From JABMOV01 sp964344305 (GTDB lineage Bacteria > Fidelibacterota > Marinisomatia > Marinisomatales > JABMOV01), in assembly GCA_964344305.1 (NCBI GenBank), contig CAYFMT010000014.1, positions 1 to 64,000 on the forward strand: a DNA stretch of 64,000 bases, in the 5' to 3' direction. Below the pieces are notes generated by a model. The model was given only the letters and a program-made list of their open reading frames with translations, made no database searches and was not told the origin of the DNA. Positions 45,867 through 55,237 of the stretch are shown here, piece after piece; position 1 is the first letter of the stretch, and each line of letters opens with the position of its first letter. The position numbers were made by a program, and so were the translations under genes.

Positions 45867-48800
45867 TCGAACACTTATAATTCTCCTGCTTTTTTGTATG
45901 ATTGGATCGCTGATGGCTCAGCAATCATCCGGACGACAATTTCGTCGGACCGGAATTCATAATGGTAACCTTGTACGAACCGTATTTGGAAACTGGGGCG
46001 TTTTAGGACAGCCTGCCGATGAGGGTCCTCGTGGCGCATGGATCAATGACAACAATGGGTATATTGGTGATGTGAGCCCCCTTATTGGTGTGGAAGTCAC
46101 CACCACCGATACAGCAGGAAATCCAGTCACATTTCATTCAGTCGTGGTACCTCCGGTGGATCGACCAACCCAGGGAGGGTCAGAAGAATCGCCCCAGGGA
46201 AAATTCTGGGGATTTGAACCTGTTTCTGGGTATTTGAATGAAACCCAGGAGCGGATTGCCATGAGCACAGATCCCACTACCTGGCCTCCATACTGGCCGG
46301 ATAAGACTGATGACCAGAGTGATCCGGGATGGCCCGGGTCCTGGAATGGATACTTCGGGAAAGACCTCCAGAACATTCAGCAGGAAAGCTATTTCGTCAT
46401 GGATGATGCCAATGACGAGGAATTCAATTTTGCCCAGTACAACGAACATGGTGTTTCATTCAAGCCCAGTTCTGTGGATCCAACCATGACAGGACTAGGA
46501 CTGGAAGTAAGCGTTCGTGGCATGCAGTGGCAGCAGTTTCTCGCCCAGGATTGCATATTCTGGTTGTATGAAGTGGAAAATAAAAGCACAACGGATTACC
46601 AGAAAGCCACGTTCGGCATGCTTGTTGGTACCTATGTCGGTGTCACCGGTGAAGAAGACCGTGGAGAATATGATGATGACTGGTCCTTCTTCGATGTGAA
46701 CGATGATATTACCTACACAGGTGATTTTGATAACAACGCTGATAGAAATCCAAAATGGGTTGGCGATGTGGGAATGGTTGGTTATGCATTCCTTGAAAGT
46801 CCCGGAAATCCTTTCGATGGCATTGACAACGATGGTGACTACGATAGTTACGAGGGATGGGCTTATGCACCCCTGTTCGAGGAAGAGGATTATGATTCCA
46901 CCATTGTGAACGTGGGTGATGTGGTTATACTTATTGATGAGAATTATGAACGCAGTCAGTTCACTATTCCAAATGTGGATTCCATTATTGTAGAAACCAG
47001 CGGGCATTCAATCACACTTTTCCCCGGTACCACATCCCTGGTAGAAGGAAACTCCATCCAGATATCCCAAAACCGTGAAGGTGTGAATCCAAATGCCTAC
47101 GATGGGTATGACAATGATCTGGACGGGCTGATCGATGAGAATTATTACCTTCATTACAGGCAGCGTCGTGTGGATCAAAATGGTGTCATCCTCTTTGATG
47201 AATTAAATCCACGCGCCTATGTGGATTATTTCACCGGACTTGGCAGTACCAATGAACTCATCGATGAAAATCGTGATGATGGCATTGATAATGATGGTGA
47301 CTGGGATCCGGAATACGATGATGTTGGTTCCGATGGTGTCGCCGGTACACAGGATTTTGGTGAAGGTGATGGTGTACCAACACCCGGTGAACCAAATTTT
47401 GATGAAACAGATGTGGATGAATCTGATCAGGTGGGTCTCACCAGTTTTGATTACTTTACCCCTGCCGGTGAATATCCCATGCGATACGATGAACAACTTT
47501 GGGATCGATTTAAACCAGGCTTTTTTGATACACCCAGCTCTATCCAGGGTGGTGTACCCATTGCAGGAGAAGATGGGGACTTTATCTACGGTTCCGGATT
47601 TTTCCCACTTAGAGCGGGAAAAACAGAGCGTTTTTCCGTGGCGCTGGTTTACGGGCGCGACCTGGATGAGCTAATTGACAACAAGCGAACAGTGCAGAAT
47701 ATTTATAACAATAATTATCGTTTTCCCCCTCCTCCTATCAAACCGACCCTAACAGCGGTTCCGGGAGATGGTCATGTTACCCTGTACTGGGATAGAGTGG
47801 CCGAAACGAGTGTGGATCCCATTACCAAGGATAAGGATTTCCAGGGATACAAGATTTACAGGGCCACCGACGCCAATTTCAATGATGTGCGAAACGTCAC
47901 CAACGCTCACGGCATTGTAGAGGGGTATTCACCCATCGCCCAGTACGACCTGGATGACACACGGGAAGGGTATTTCTACCCATCCAATACCCTTTACCAG
48001 GAAACACAGGGATACAGTTTTTACCTGGGCGATAATTCCGGTTTGCAGCACAGTTATGTTGACAATGAGGTGGTGAATGGCAGAACCTATTATTATGCCC
48101 TAGTTGCTTACGATCGTGGTGAAGAGGACAAGGATATTTTCCCGGCAGAGAATACGAAGTTCATTTCCGTGCTACCCAGTGGGGAAATCATTACCGATAT
48201 CAATACCGCTGTTGTCACACCCACAACAAAGGCTGCGGGATATGATCTTGAAACGGAAATAACTGTAGAGAAAACCATGGGGATTGCCACCGGTGATCTC
48301 TCAATCGAAATTGTGGATGAAACAAGGCTCACAGGACACGAATATGAAATCACATTTGTGGATCAATCCACCGATGGTATCGACAATGATGGCGATTGGG
48401 ACCCTGTCACGGATGATGTTGGGTCAGACGGCATAGCCAATACCATGGATGCAGATGGTACGGAATTGAATGGAAGACCCGACCCTGGAGAACCTGGTGT
48501 GGATAAACTGGACTCCGATGAATACACCAGTGTTACAACGTATTATACGGTCAAGGACTTGAATACTATTGAAGTACCATTCACTCCGAATGATACTCTC
48601 ACTGTTTCCATTCCTTACATGAATTTGATTGGTTCATCTATTGTGGTGAAAAACAGTATAGGAAATACTATTCCTGAATCGGACTATGTGGTGGATACCA
48701 CATTCGGTCGGATTCGAGGTGCGACTCCTGGATCCCTGGGTGAAGATGAACATACCATTTCCTTCCTGCACTACCCCGTATTCGAAAATCCTTATATACA

Positions 48801-49770
48801 CAAATCCACCTGGACGACAGAATCCTCTACCCCTTACGTCACAGAGACTCAAGATTCAAAAGTCTTTGATGGTGTCAGAGTTAATTTTGAAAACGACTGG
48901 GCTATTAATCCCATCGACTCTCTCACCTACTGGTGGACCACGGAAGACGGAGGACAAACCTGGGACAAAAATAATGGAGATTCAACGTACTTCTTTACGG
49001 TTGGACTCCAGAGTTTTCCCCCGACACTAATTCCCAAACGCTTCCCAAGCGATTACATGATTGTGTTTTCAGATGACCTTGCTTTTGGAAAAACCAGTGT
49101 GTTGCCAAACCTGGATGATGGGGACCCAACGAATTTCAGGATTTACAACACCACCATGAATAAGGAAGTGAAGTATTATTTACTGGAACCTGCCTCATCC
49201 CGCCCCAGTGTGCTTGATCATCTGGACGTGATTTACCTGTTTGACCCGGATTATGCAGATACATCAACCTACCATTATGGTTGGTCACTTACCTTCACTC
49301 GCAGGCAATCCCACAGTGATTCAGCCATGTTCAACTTCGGTGATGGTGATTCGTTGTTCATATCCATGAGTAAACCATTTAGAGATGGGGATACATACCG
49401 CTTTACAACACCGGTACCTGACATTGTCGAATCGGAGATCAAAACGGATATGGATGATATTAAGGTGGTTCCAAACCCCTATTTTGCTGCCCATGAGTTT
49501 GAGGCGGCTCTTGCCCCGGGAATTTCAAGTGGACGAGGGGAAAGAGAAATCTATTTTACTAACATCCCACAGGATGCTACCATTCACATCTTTACAGCTC
49601 GTGGTCAGCATCTGGAAAGTATTGATCCCACCATGGATATACATGATGGTACCGTCACCTGGAACCTGAAAACAAAGGAAAACCTTGATATCGCCTACGG
49701 TGTATATTTTTACATTGTGGATTCTCCCTCCGGCGGTAAAAAATCCGGAAAGTTTGCGGTAATAAAATGA
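45856..49770 (+). CDS. Giant Asp-rich secreted surface protein (module B)
   Basis: 1304 residues, paralogue of the 1371-residue protein at 27298, with signal peptide about 1-21. Shared features are the N-terminal block with WPGSWNGYFGKD, calcium-loop-like repeats (GIDNDGDYDSYEG, GYDNDLDGLIDEN, GIDNDGDWDPEYDDVGSDG; about 320-515, and a further one near 840), an FN3-like domain (about 630-770; VTLYWDRVAETSVD ... YYYALVAYD) and a FlgD/T9SS-like C-terminal domain (VVPNPYFAAHEF ... GKFAVIK). It overlaps the receptor gene by 11 nt and the PorV-like gene by 4 nt, so all three are tightly coupled. Function is unknown; a ligand-binding partner of the receptor is the best guess. Confidence 0.85.
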   Translation: MRFSRTLIILLLFCMIGSLMAQQSSGRQFRRTGIHNGNLVRTVFGNWGVLGQPADEGPRGAWINDNNGYIGDVSPLIGVEVTTTDTAGNPVTFHSVVVPPVDRPTQGGSEESPQGKFWGFEPVSGYLNETQERIAMSTDPTTWPPYWPDKTDDQSDPGWPGSWNGYFGKDLQNIQQESYFVMDDANDEEFNFAQYNEHGVSFKPSSVDPTMTGLGLEVSVRGMQWQQFLAQDCIFWLYEVENKSTTDYQKATFGMLVGTYVGVTGEEDRGEYDDDWSFFDVNDDITYTGDFDNNADRNPKWVGDVGMVGYAFLESPGNPFDGIDNDGDYDSYEGWAYAPLFEEEDYDSTIVNVGDVVILIDENYERSQFTIPNVDSIIVETSGHSITLFPGTTSLVEGNSIQISQNREGVNPNAYDGYDNDLDGLIDENYYLHYRQRRVDQNGVILFDELNPRAYVDYFTGLGSTNELIDENRDDGIDNDGDWDPEYDDVGSDGVAGTQDFGEGDGVPTPGEPNFDETDVDESDQVGLTSFDYFTPAGEYPMRYDEQLWDRFKPGFFDTPSSIQGGVPIAGEDGDFIYGSGFFPLRAGKTERFSVALVYGRDLDELIDNKRTVQNIYNNNYRFPPPPIKPTLTAVPGDGHVTLYWDRVAETSVDPITKDKDFQGYKIYRATDANFNDVRNVTNAHGIVEGYSPIAQYDLDDTREGYFYPSNTLYQETQGYSFYLGDNSGLQHSYVDNEVVNGRTYYYALVAYDRGEEDKDIFPAENTKFISVLPSGEIITDINTAVVTPTTKAAGYDLETEITVEKTMGIATGDLSIEIVDETRLTGHEYEITFVDQSTDGIDNDGDWDPVTDDVGSDGIANTMDADGTELNGRPDPGEPGVDKLDSDEYTSVTTYYTVKDLNTIEVPFTPNDTLTVSIPYMNLIGSSIVVKNSIGNTIPESDYVVDTTFGRIRGATPGSLGEDEHTISFLHYPVFENPYIHKSTWTTESSTPYVTETQDSKVFDGVRVNFENDWAINPIDSLTYWWTTEDGGQTWDKNNGDSTYFFTVGLQSFPPTLIPKRFPSDYMIVFSDDLAFGKTSVLPNLDDGDPTNFRIYNTTMNKEVKYYLLEPASSRPSVLDHLDVIYLFDPDYADTSTYHYGWSLTFTRRQSHSDSAMFNFGDGDSLFISMSKPFRDGDTYRFTTPVPDIVESEIKTDMDDIKVVPNPYFAAHEFEAALAPGISSGRGEREIYFTNIPQDATIHIFTARGQHLESIDPTMDIHDGTVTWNLKTKENLDIAYGVYFYIVDSPSGGKKSGKFAVIK

Positions 49771-50765
49771 AGAAGACACTATTTATTCTTGTGATACTTT
49801 CGTTCCTCTTCAGTCAATCAAAAGTTGGCACAACTGCTGCACAATTCCTGGGGATTGGTCTGGGCCCATCAGCTGTGGGGATGGGTGGCGCCTCCACCAG
49901 CATGGCTACCGACCCTTCTATCCTGTACTGGAATCCCGGTGGGATGTCCCGACTCTCAAATAGTCAGGTACAGTTTTCCAAGATGGACTGGTTGGTGGAT
50001 ACAGAGATCAATTTCATCGGTGCAGTAATTAAATTGGATCGAAGCAATGCACTTGGATTGTATTTTTCTCAGCTTGATTACGGAAAAGAGGAAATAACAG
50101 ATTTGTATAACCAGGATGGGACAGGGTTGTACTGGAAAGCATCCGATATAGCTGTAGGTATATCCTATGCCAGGAATCTAACGGACCGCTTCTCTATCGG
50201 TGGTACAGGGAAAGTGATTCACCAGCAGATATACAATGAGAAAGCATCCGGCTTTTCCATGGATGTGGGGCTCCTGTATTACTCTCCCAACGATAGATAT
50301 CGTCTTGGAATGAGCATTTCGAACTTCCTCGGAACCGATATGTTCATGGATGGCAAGGATCTGTATCGACAGATAGACCTGGATCCTGATGCTGAGGGAC
50401 ACAATGAAACAATTGTAGCCAAGATGAAAACCGACCCATGGCCTTTGCCGCTTCTCTTTCGCGTTGGGCTGTCATCCAGATTGATCCAGGCTGGAGCTTT
50501 TCGCCTCACAGGTGCTGTGGATGCCCTCATTCCCAGCGATGATGTGGAAACCCTGAACCTTGGCTTTGAAGCTGCCTTCCTGGAGCGGGTATTTGTACGC
50601 GCCGGCTATTCTGATCTTGGGAAGACAGACAGCGAAACAGGTATAACCATGGGTGCCGGAGCGAAAGTGTTCACGTCCGGCATGTCCCTGACAGTGGATT
50701 ATTCCATACAAACATTTGGTTTGTTCGGGTCCATTCCCCACTGGGGGCTTTCAGTCTCGTTTTAG
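49767..50765 (+). CDS. PorV/PorQ-family outer-membrane protein (module B)
   Basis: 332 residues with a signal peptide (about 1-17) and the family N-terminus GTTAAQFLGIGLGPSAVGMGGASTSMATDPSILYWNPGG. The rest is alternating barrel strands ending in an aromatic residue (LSVSF). It starts within the stop codon of the giant protein (ATGA). Barrel and giant protein appear as an obligate pair in both modules, suggesting the barrel anchors or helps export the giant protein. Confidence 0.92.
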   Translation: MKKTLFILVILSFLFSQSKVGTTAAQFLGIGLGPSAVGMGGASTSMATDPSILYWNPGGMSRLSNSQVQFSKMDWLVDTEINFIGAVIKLDRSNALGLYFSQLDYGKEEITDLYNQDGTGLYWKASDIAVGISYARNLTDRFSIGGTGKVIHQQIYNEKASGFSMDVGLLYYSPNDRYRLGMSISNFLGTDMFMDGKDLYRQIDLDPDAEGHNETIVAKMKTDPWPLPLLFRVGLSSRLIQAGAFRLTGAVDALIPSDDVETLNLGFEAAFLERVFVRAGYSDLGKTDSETGITMGAGAKVFTSGMSLTVDYSIQTFGLFGSIPHWGLSVSF

Positions 50766-50856
50766 CCAAACAATTGGGGATTGACCGAGATGTGACAGAT
50801 GGGTCTGTTCCCATTGCGAGCCGTATCACGTCGTTATATATTCGCCGATCAATTTC

Positions 50857-50885
50857 TTTGAATTAAACAGGAACTTGAGTAATTT
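50857..50885 (+). promoter_or_regulatory. Possible promoter of the second starch-binding-like gene
   Basis: TTTGAA (50857-50862) and TAATTT (50880-50885) are spaced by 17 nt. The -10 ends 7 nt before operator 4, the same geometry as promoters at 21127 and 42761. The -35 box is weaker. Confidence 0.5.
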
Positions 50886-50892
50886 TACATAT

Positions 50893-50916
50893 TAGTAACT
50901 CAGGTGTGAGTTACTA
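50893..50916. promoter_or_regulatory. Palindromic operator 4 (second starch-binding-like gene)
   Basis: A perfect 10-bp inverted repeat (11 bp with flanks): TAGTAACTCA, GGTG spacer, TGAGTTACTA. It ends 38 nt before the ATG at 50955. Confidence 0.85.
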
Positions 50917-50954
50917 ATAACTTTCGAAAGTTTTCACTAACACAGGAGATCAAA

Positions 50955-52874
50955 ATGACTAAAAAAGCTATCATACTACTTTTAGTGATGGCATCCAGTT
51001 GGGCTCTTGCTGATGTAACCGTTACATTCTATGCAAACTCCAGTACCGTACAGGGAGTCACCGATTCAACCGGTGGCGTGGACCTTCGCGGTGCCATGCA
51101 GGGATGGACAGCAGAAGCTGACCCAATGATGAATGATGGTGGGGATTACTGGAGTCTTGAATGGACATTTCATGACTCAACAATCGGTACCAACGTTGAA
51201 TACAAATTTGGTTATACCGTCAAGAACCTTGATGGCACTTTCACCAGCTACTGGGAAGATACACCAAACCGTGTTCTCACGGTGCCCGCATCAAATGAAA
51301 TGCTCGATATGCAATATGTGAATGCAACAGAAGCTCCATTTGAAGATGCCGTGGATTCCATCGATGTCTATTTCCGCGTAAACATGAGTGAACAGGGAGA
51401 CTTCAACCCTGACGTGCACACTCTTTCTATTGCTGGAAACTTCCAGGGATGGACTCCCGGTGCATCGCCCATGACACAGGAAGGAACGTCATCTTACTGG
51501 AACCTTCATGCTCGCTTTGCTGCTGTAGGCGATACAGCCAACATCGAAATGAAATACACCTGGGGTGCATGGGATGGAACCGAAGAAGCAAACAACCGTG
51601 TATACAGCGGTATTATGGCTGACACAACCATCCAGTGGGTTTACTACAATGATGAAGCACCTATTCCTTACAGCCCTGACGCAACTCTGTCCAGCTTTAC
51701 ACTGGAAACAGACCTGTCAAACGCTGTTGAAAGAAATGGGTTTGTCCTTGGTGATACCCTCATCGTGAAATATGGTTATGGCGGTACCCAGACCACAGTG
51801 ATGATTGATACACTGACTCAGGTACCTCTTTCTTATACCTATTCTTGGACAGCCACTGACCTTGGTGTCAATCTTGAACGTGGTCTTTACTATCAGTACT
51901 ACCGCATCAAGAATGCTGTTGAATATCGCGAAGTCTATTTCAACTTTGCCTATGATGGCGATGACAATGCTCTTGCAGAACGTCGCTTCCACAGCCTGGA
52001 CGGCGCATCAGATGGCGGTACATTCACTCTCACAGATGATGTGGATTCAAATGTCGATGAACGTCGTATGCCTATTTTCCGGAATGCATCACCACTTGGT
52101 GATACACTCACAGTCACATTTACCTGTGACCTTCGTCCGGCTTATTATCAGGTACTTTCAGGTGACTCCCTTATGGATATCCAGGGAACATTCCACGTTC
52201 TGGATCCAGACAGTGTATTTGCCTGGGGTGTATGGATGAATGGACCGGCTGCTGCCGATGGTGGTTGGACACAATGGGGAGGAACACTTCAAAATACAGC
52301 TGAACAGATGATGCATGATGATGGTACTCACGGTGATGAAGTTGCCGGAGACAGCATTTACACAGTTCAGTTTTCATATGAAGCCACAGACCCGGTAGGC
52401 GTCGAATTCAAATTCGGTATCCATGGTGGTGACAATGAATCCGGTTATGGATTGAACCACATTGAAAATATCGATGTTGCAAGTCCTGTAGTTGCATCTT
52501 CCTTCGGTTCTATCAACCCGAACAAATACGATGCATGGGATTATGACACAAATATGCCTGCTCTTGGTATTGATAATGTAAGTGGTATTGTACCTGCAGA
52601 ATTCTCTCTGAGCGATAACTATCCAAATCCATTCAACCCAACGACCAACTTTGAGTTCACATTACCGGTTGCGTCTGATGTGGTTGTTTCGATTTATAAT
52701 ATCCTTGGAAAAGAAGTGGCAACACTCCACAACGAATTCGCAAAACCCGGTACATATTCTGTAACCTGGAATGGTCAGAACAACAACGGTGTTGCAGTAC
52801 CAAGTGGAATGTATTTCTACGAATTAAAAGCCGGTTCCTTTACTCAAGTAAAGAAAATGACCCTGCTCAAGTAG
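50955..52874 (+). CDS. Secreted protein with starch-binding-like modules and T9SS tag (module B)
   Basis: 639 residues with a signal peptide (about 1-19). Two E-set/CBM-like modules follow: one with VDLRGAMQGWTAEADPM near residue 42, one with LSIAGNFQGWTPGASPM near 156. Two further beta domains come next (about 240-360 and 375-525; the second resembles the pre-C-terminal domain of the 1014-residue protein, including MMHDDGTHGDEVAGDSIYT). A T9SS sorting domain closes the protein (NYPNPFNPTTNFEF ... KKMTLLK). No catalytic site is seen. It is a shorter counterpart of the protein at 32583, controlled by operator 4 and ending in a strong terminator. Confidence 0.88.
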   Translation: MTKKAIILLLVMASSWALADVTVTFYANSSTVQGVTDSTGGVDLRGAMQGWTAEADPMMNDGGDYWSLEWTFHDSTIGTNVEYKFGYTVKNLDGTFTSYWEDTPNRVLTVPASNEMLDMQYVNATEAPFEDAVDSIDVYFRVNMSEQGDFNPDVHTLSIAGNFQGWTPGASPMTQEGTSSYWNLHARFAAVGDTANIEMKYTWGAWDGTEEANNRVYSGIMADTTIQWVYYNDEAPIPYSPDATLSSFTLETDLSNAVERNGFVLGDTLIVKYGYGGTQTTVMIDTLTQVPLSYTYSWTATDLGVNLERGLYYQYYRIKNAVEYREVYFNFAYDGDDNALAERRFHSLDGASDGGTFTLTDDVDSNVDERRMPIFRNASPLGDTLTVTFTCDLRPAYYQVLSGDSLMDIQGTFHVLDPDSVFAWGVWMNGPAAADGGWTQWGGTLQNTAEQMMHDDGTHGDEVAGDSIYTVQFSYEATDPVGVEFKFGIHGGDNESGYGLNHIENIDVASPVVASSFGSINPNKYDAWDYDTNMPALGIDNVSGIVPAEFSLSDNYPNPFNPTTNFEFTLPVASDVVVSIYNILGKEVATLHNEFAKPGTYSVTWNGQNNNGVAVPSGMYFYELKAGSFTQVKKMTLLK

Positions 52875-52890
52875 GTTACGATCTATATTG

Positions 52891-52922
52891 AAAAAAAGGG
52901 GCTCGAATGAGCCCCTTTTTTA
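52891..52922. terminator. Bidirectional terminator
   Basis: GGGGCTC (52898-52904) and GAGCCCC (52909-52915) around a GAAT loop are flanked by an A7 run on the left and a T-run on the right. It serves both the starch-binding-like gene and the convergent FG-GAP gene. Confidence 0.93.
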
Positions 52923-54716
52923 TTTCATTAATGTAATGGCTCTCGATGAGCTGTAAGACACTCCCACCACATTTAATATATAAATCCCCGAAGCATGTGA
53001 GTTTAAATCCAGATTCACTCGATGTTCACCCTGAATGAAAAATTTCGAATCAATCAAAACTGATTGACGACCCTTCAAATCCACAAGAGATACCGTAATA
53101 TTCTGAGCAGTGGGATTTACCATTATAAACCGGGTCTGACCATTAAAGGGGTTTGGATAATTAGGTTTGATTGTCAACTGATTCGGTAGGATTGATTCTT
53201 CTGGATGCACAGTAATTACGGCCGTTCCTGATCCCTGCACGAGTGTATACCTTAGATTAGATGTAAGTTCACCATAGTTCTCTCGATCACCGTTTGGCCA
53301 GTGAACCACAATGGAATCGATCGATTCAACTGACCCCAGTCCAAAATGCTGAATGAGGGAATTTTGAGAACAATACCCATCCCCTGCAGTGATATATCTT
53401 TTTTGCAATATGGAATCCATATAGCATTTTACAAGACTGCCGATTCCCTGGGAATTTGATTGTGAACTTTCCAGCCTGAACTGTATCCAATTATTGTCGT
53501 TAACCGTTGTGTTTTCATATAGAATGATAGATCCCTCGGTGGATGAATGCCCTACAAGTACCATATCCAGATCACCATCGTTATCCAGATCCCCCACAGC
53601 CGATCCAATGCCATTATTCCAGGATGCAATACCGAGAGAATCTGCCAGATTGATGAATGTCCCATCACCCTGGTTATGATAAAAAGAATTGGGTACCTGA
53701 CCGAAACCGGACTGGTTGTTGTTGTAGAGATCCAGCCAGCCATCATTATCGCTATCGAAAAAGAAAATACCCCATCCCATGCTCTGGGCCTCATCCTCAA
53801 CACCTGCTGATGCAGCTATTTCCTGAAATTGACTGCCCTGGTTTTGATAAAGGGAATTGGCATTCAGATTCGTGGCGTACATGTCCAGTGTGCCGTTCCG
53901 ATCATAATCGCCTACGGCTACACCCATTCCCATGACCTGAGATGCGGTACCAGAAAGAACTGAGATATCAGTAAACAACCCGCCATCATTCCTCAGGAAG
54001 ATATTTCCACGGTAGCCATCCTGGGTAATAAACAGGTCATCATCCCCATCCTCATCATAATCGATGAACGTAAGACCCATGACCAATCCACCGCTGGTAG
54101 GACCTGTGGCATTCATCTGGGATGCCATTTCTACAAAAGTCCCATCCCCATTATTTACATACAGCCTGTTCGAAAAACGCAATCTGCCCACATAGAGATC
54201 CAGCCAGCCGTCACGGTTAACGTCGCACCAGGCTCCACCCTCAACGTCACCGGGTACATTGATGCCTGCCTGTGATGTCACATCCTGAAACGTCCCATCC
54301 CCACTATTCATATACAGGTAGCTGTTATTTGAAAAGGCACCAATGAAAAGATCTGGGTAACCATCTCTGTTATAATCACCTGAAATTGCCAACCGGCCCT
54401 GGCTGGAATTGTTAATCCCTGCTTCATCAGACACTTCTTCAAATGTCAGATTTCCCAGATTTTTAAACAGCAGGTGTTCCCCGTCAAATCGGTCACATAC
54501 AAAAATATCCTCAAGCCCGTCCCGGTTGTAATCAAACATACAAACGCCTTCTCCCATGATGGAGTAATCCACTCCCGCATCTGCGGCACGATTAACGAAG
54601 GACATCTGACCCAGCAGAAATTGAACGGATAATAGCACCCACAAACAAAACGGTGATGACCGGACAATTTTCCTTTTCTTTGACGGTAATTGGGCTTTTG
54701 TGCTGATATTTATCAT
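52920..54716 (-). CDS. Secreted FG-GAP/VCBS-repeat protein with ASPIC/UnbV and T9SS domains
   Basis: 598 residues. A long N-terminal signal region (hydrophobic core about 22-38) precedes at least six FG-GAP/VCBS blades with calcium-loop motifs such as DYNRDGLEDIFV, DYNRDGYPDLFI, DVNRDGWLDLYV and DLDNDGDLDMVL. An ASPIC/UnbV domain lies at about 405-500 (GIGSLVKCYMDS ... VVHWPNGDRENY), as in CRTAC1-family proteins. A T9SS domain ends the protein (NYPNPFNGQTRFI). The likely fold is a calcium-stabilised beta-propeller on the cell surface, role unknown. It is divergent from the thioredoxin-like gene (38 nt between starts). Confidence 0.92.
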   Translation of the reverse strand: MINISTKAQLPSKKRKIVRSSPFCLWVLLSVQFLLGQMSFVNRAADAGVDYSIMGEGVCMFDYNRDGLEDIFVCDRFDGEHLLFKNLGNLTFEEVSDEAGINNSSQGRLAISGDYNRDGYPDLFIGAFSNNSYLYMNSGDGTFQDVTSQAGINVPGDVEGGAWCDVNRDGWLDLYVGRLRFSNRLYVNNGDGTFVEMASQMNATGPTSGGLVMGLTFIDYDEDGDDDLFITQDGYRGNIFLRNDGGLFTDISVLSGTASQVMGMGVAVGDYDRNGTLDMYATNLNANSLYQNQGSQFQEIAASAGVEDEAQSMGWGIFFFDSDNDGWLDLYNNNQSGFGQVPNSFYHNQGDGTFINLADSLGIASWNNGIGSAVGDLDNDGDLDMVLVGHSSTEGSIILYENTTVNDNNWIQFRLESSQSNSQGIGSLVKCYMDSILQKRYITAGDGYCSQNSLIQHFGLGSVESIDSIVVHWPNGDRENYGELTSNLRYTLVQGSGTAVITVHPEESILPNQLTIKPNYPNPFNGQTRFIMVNPTAQNITVSLVDLKGRQSVLIDSKFFIQGEHRVNLDLNSHASGIYILNVVGVSYSSSRAITLMK

Positions 54717-54754
54717 TGTAATTTTTTATGATTTACAGACGATAAATTCGATAC

Positions 54755-55237
54755 ATGAACCTCCAAAAACCACAGTTTATTCTCTTCGTTTTCCTTCTCT
54801 TCTCCGGTCTAATTGCAGGTAGAAAAGATCCACTTCCAATGGATGTAAGGGTTTGGACACTTACCCAGGATACAGTCATAACAAACGATATCCTCCATCC
54901 TGAAAAACCCACATTCATCTATTTCTGGGCCACCTGGTGTCACGTCTGTGCCAAGGATATGCCCAAAATGGAATCCCTGGTGGATGAATTTGGAGATGAC
55001 GTCCATTTTATCTCCATCTCCCATTTTGACAAACGAACCTCCCTGGAAAAAATCCTCTCCAAAAAACCTGACTTCATGGACACATACTTGGATGGCATTG
55101 ATCGCCTGTTTGGCGCAGCGGGGATTCCAGCCACTCCTACCGTGATGATTATAGATTCAGACAGGAATACGATTTACAAGGGATATGGCGGTAAACGTAA
55201 ATACAAAAGTGTCATTAAAAAATTGTTGAAAGATTAA
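54755..55237 (+). CDS. TlpA-like secreted thioredoxin-fold protein
   Basis: 160 residues with a signal peptide (about 1-22) and a thioredoxin-fold domain with the active site WATWCHVCAKDMP (WCxxC, about residues 60-72) and a cis-Pro region GIPATPTVMI. It is probably a periplasmic thiol-disulfide reductase or cytochrome-maturation-type protein. Its stop codon abuts the next ATG (TAAATG). That neighbour has an in-frame TGA, and a thiol oxidoreductase beside a possible Sec/Cys protein is a suggestive pairing. Confidence 0.92.
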   Translation: MNLQKPQFILFVFLLFSGLIAGRKDPLPMDVRVWTLTQDTVITNDILHPEKPTFIYFWATWCHVCAKDMPKMESLVDEFGDDVHFISISHFDKRTSLEKILSKKPDFMDTYLDGIDRLFGAAGIPATPTVMIIDSDRNTIYKGYGGKRKYKSVIKKLLKD

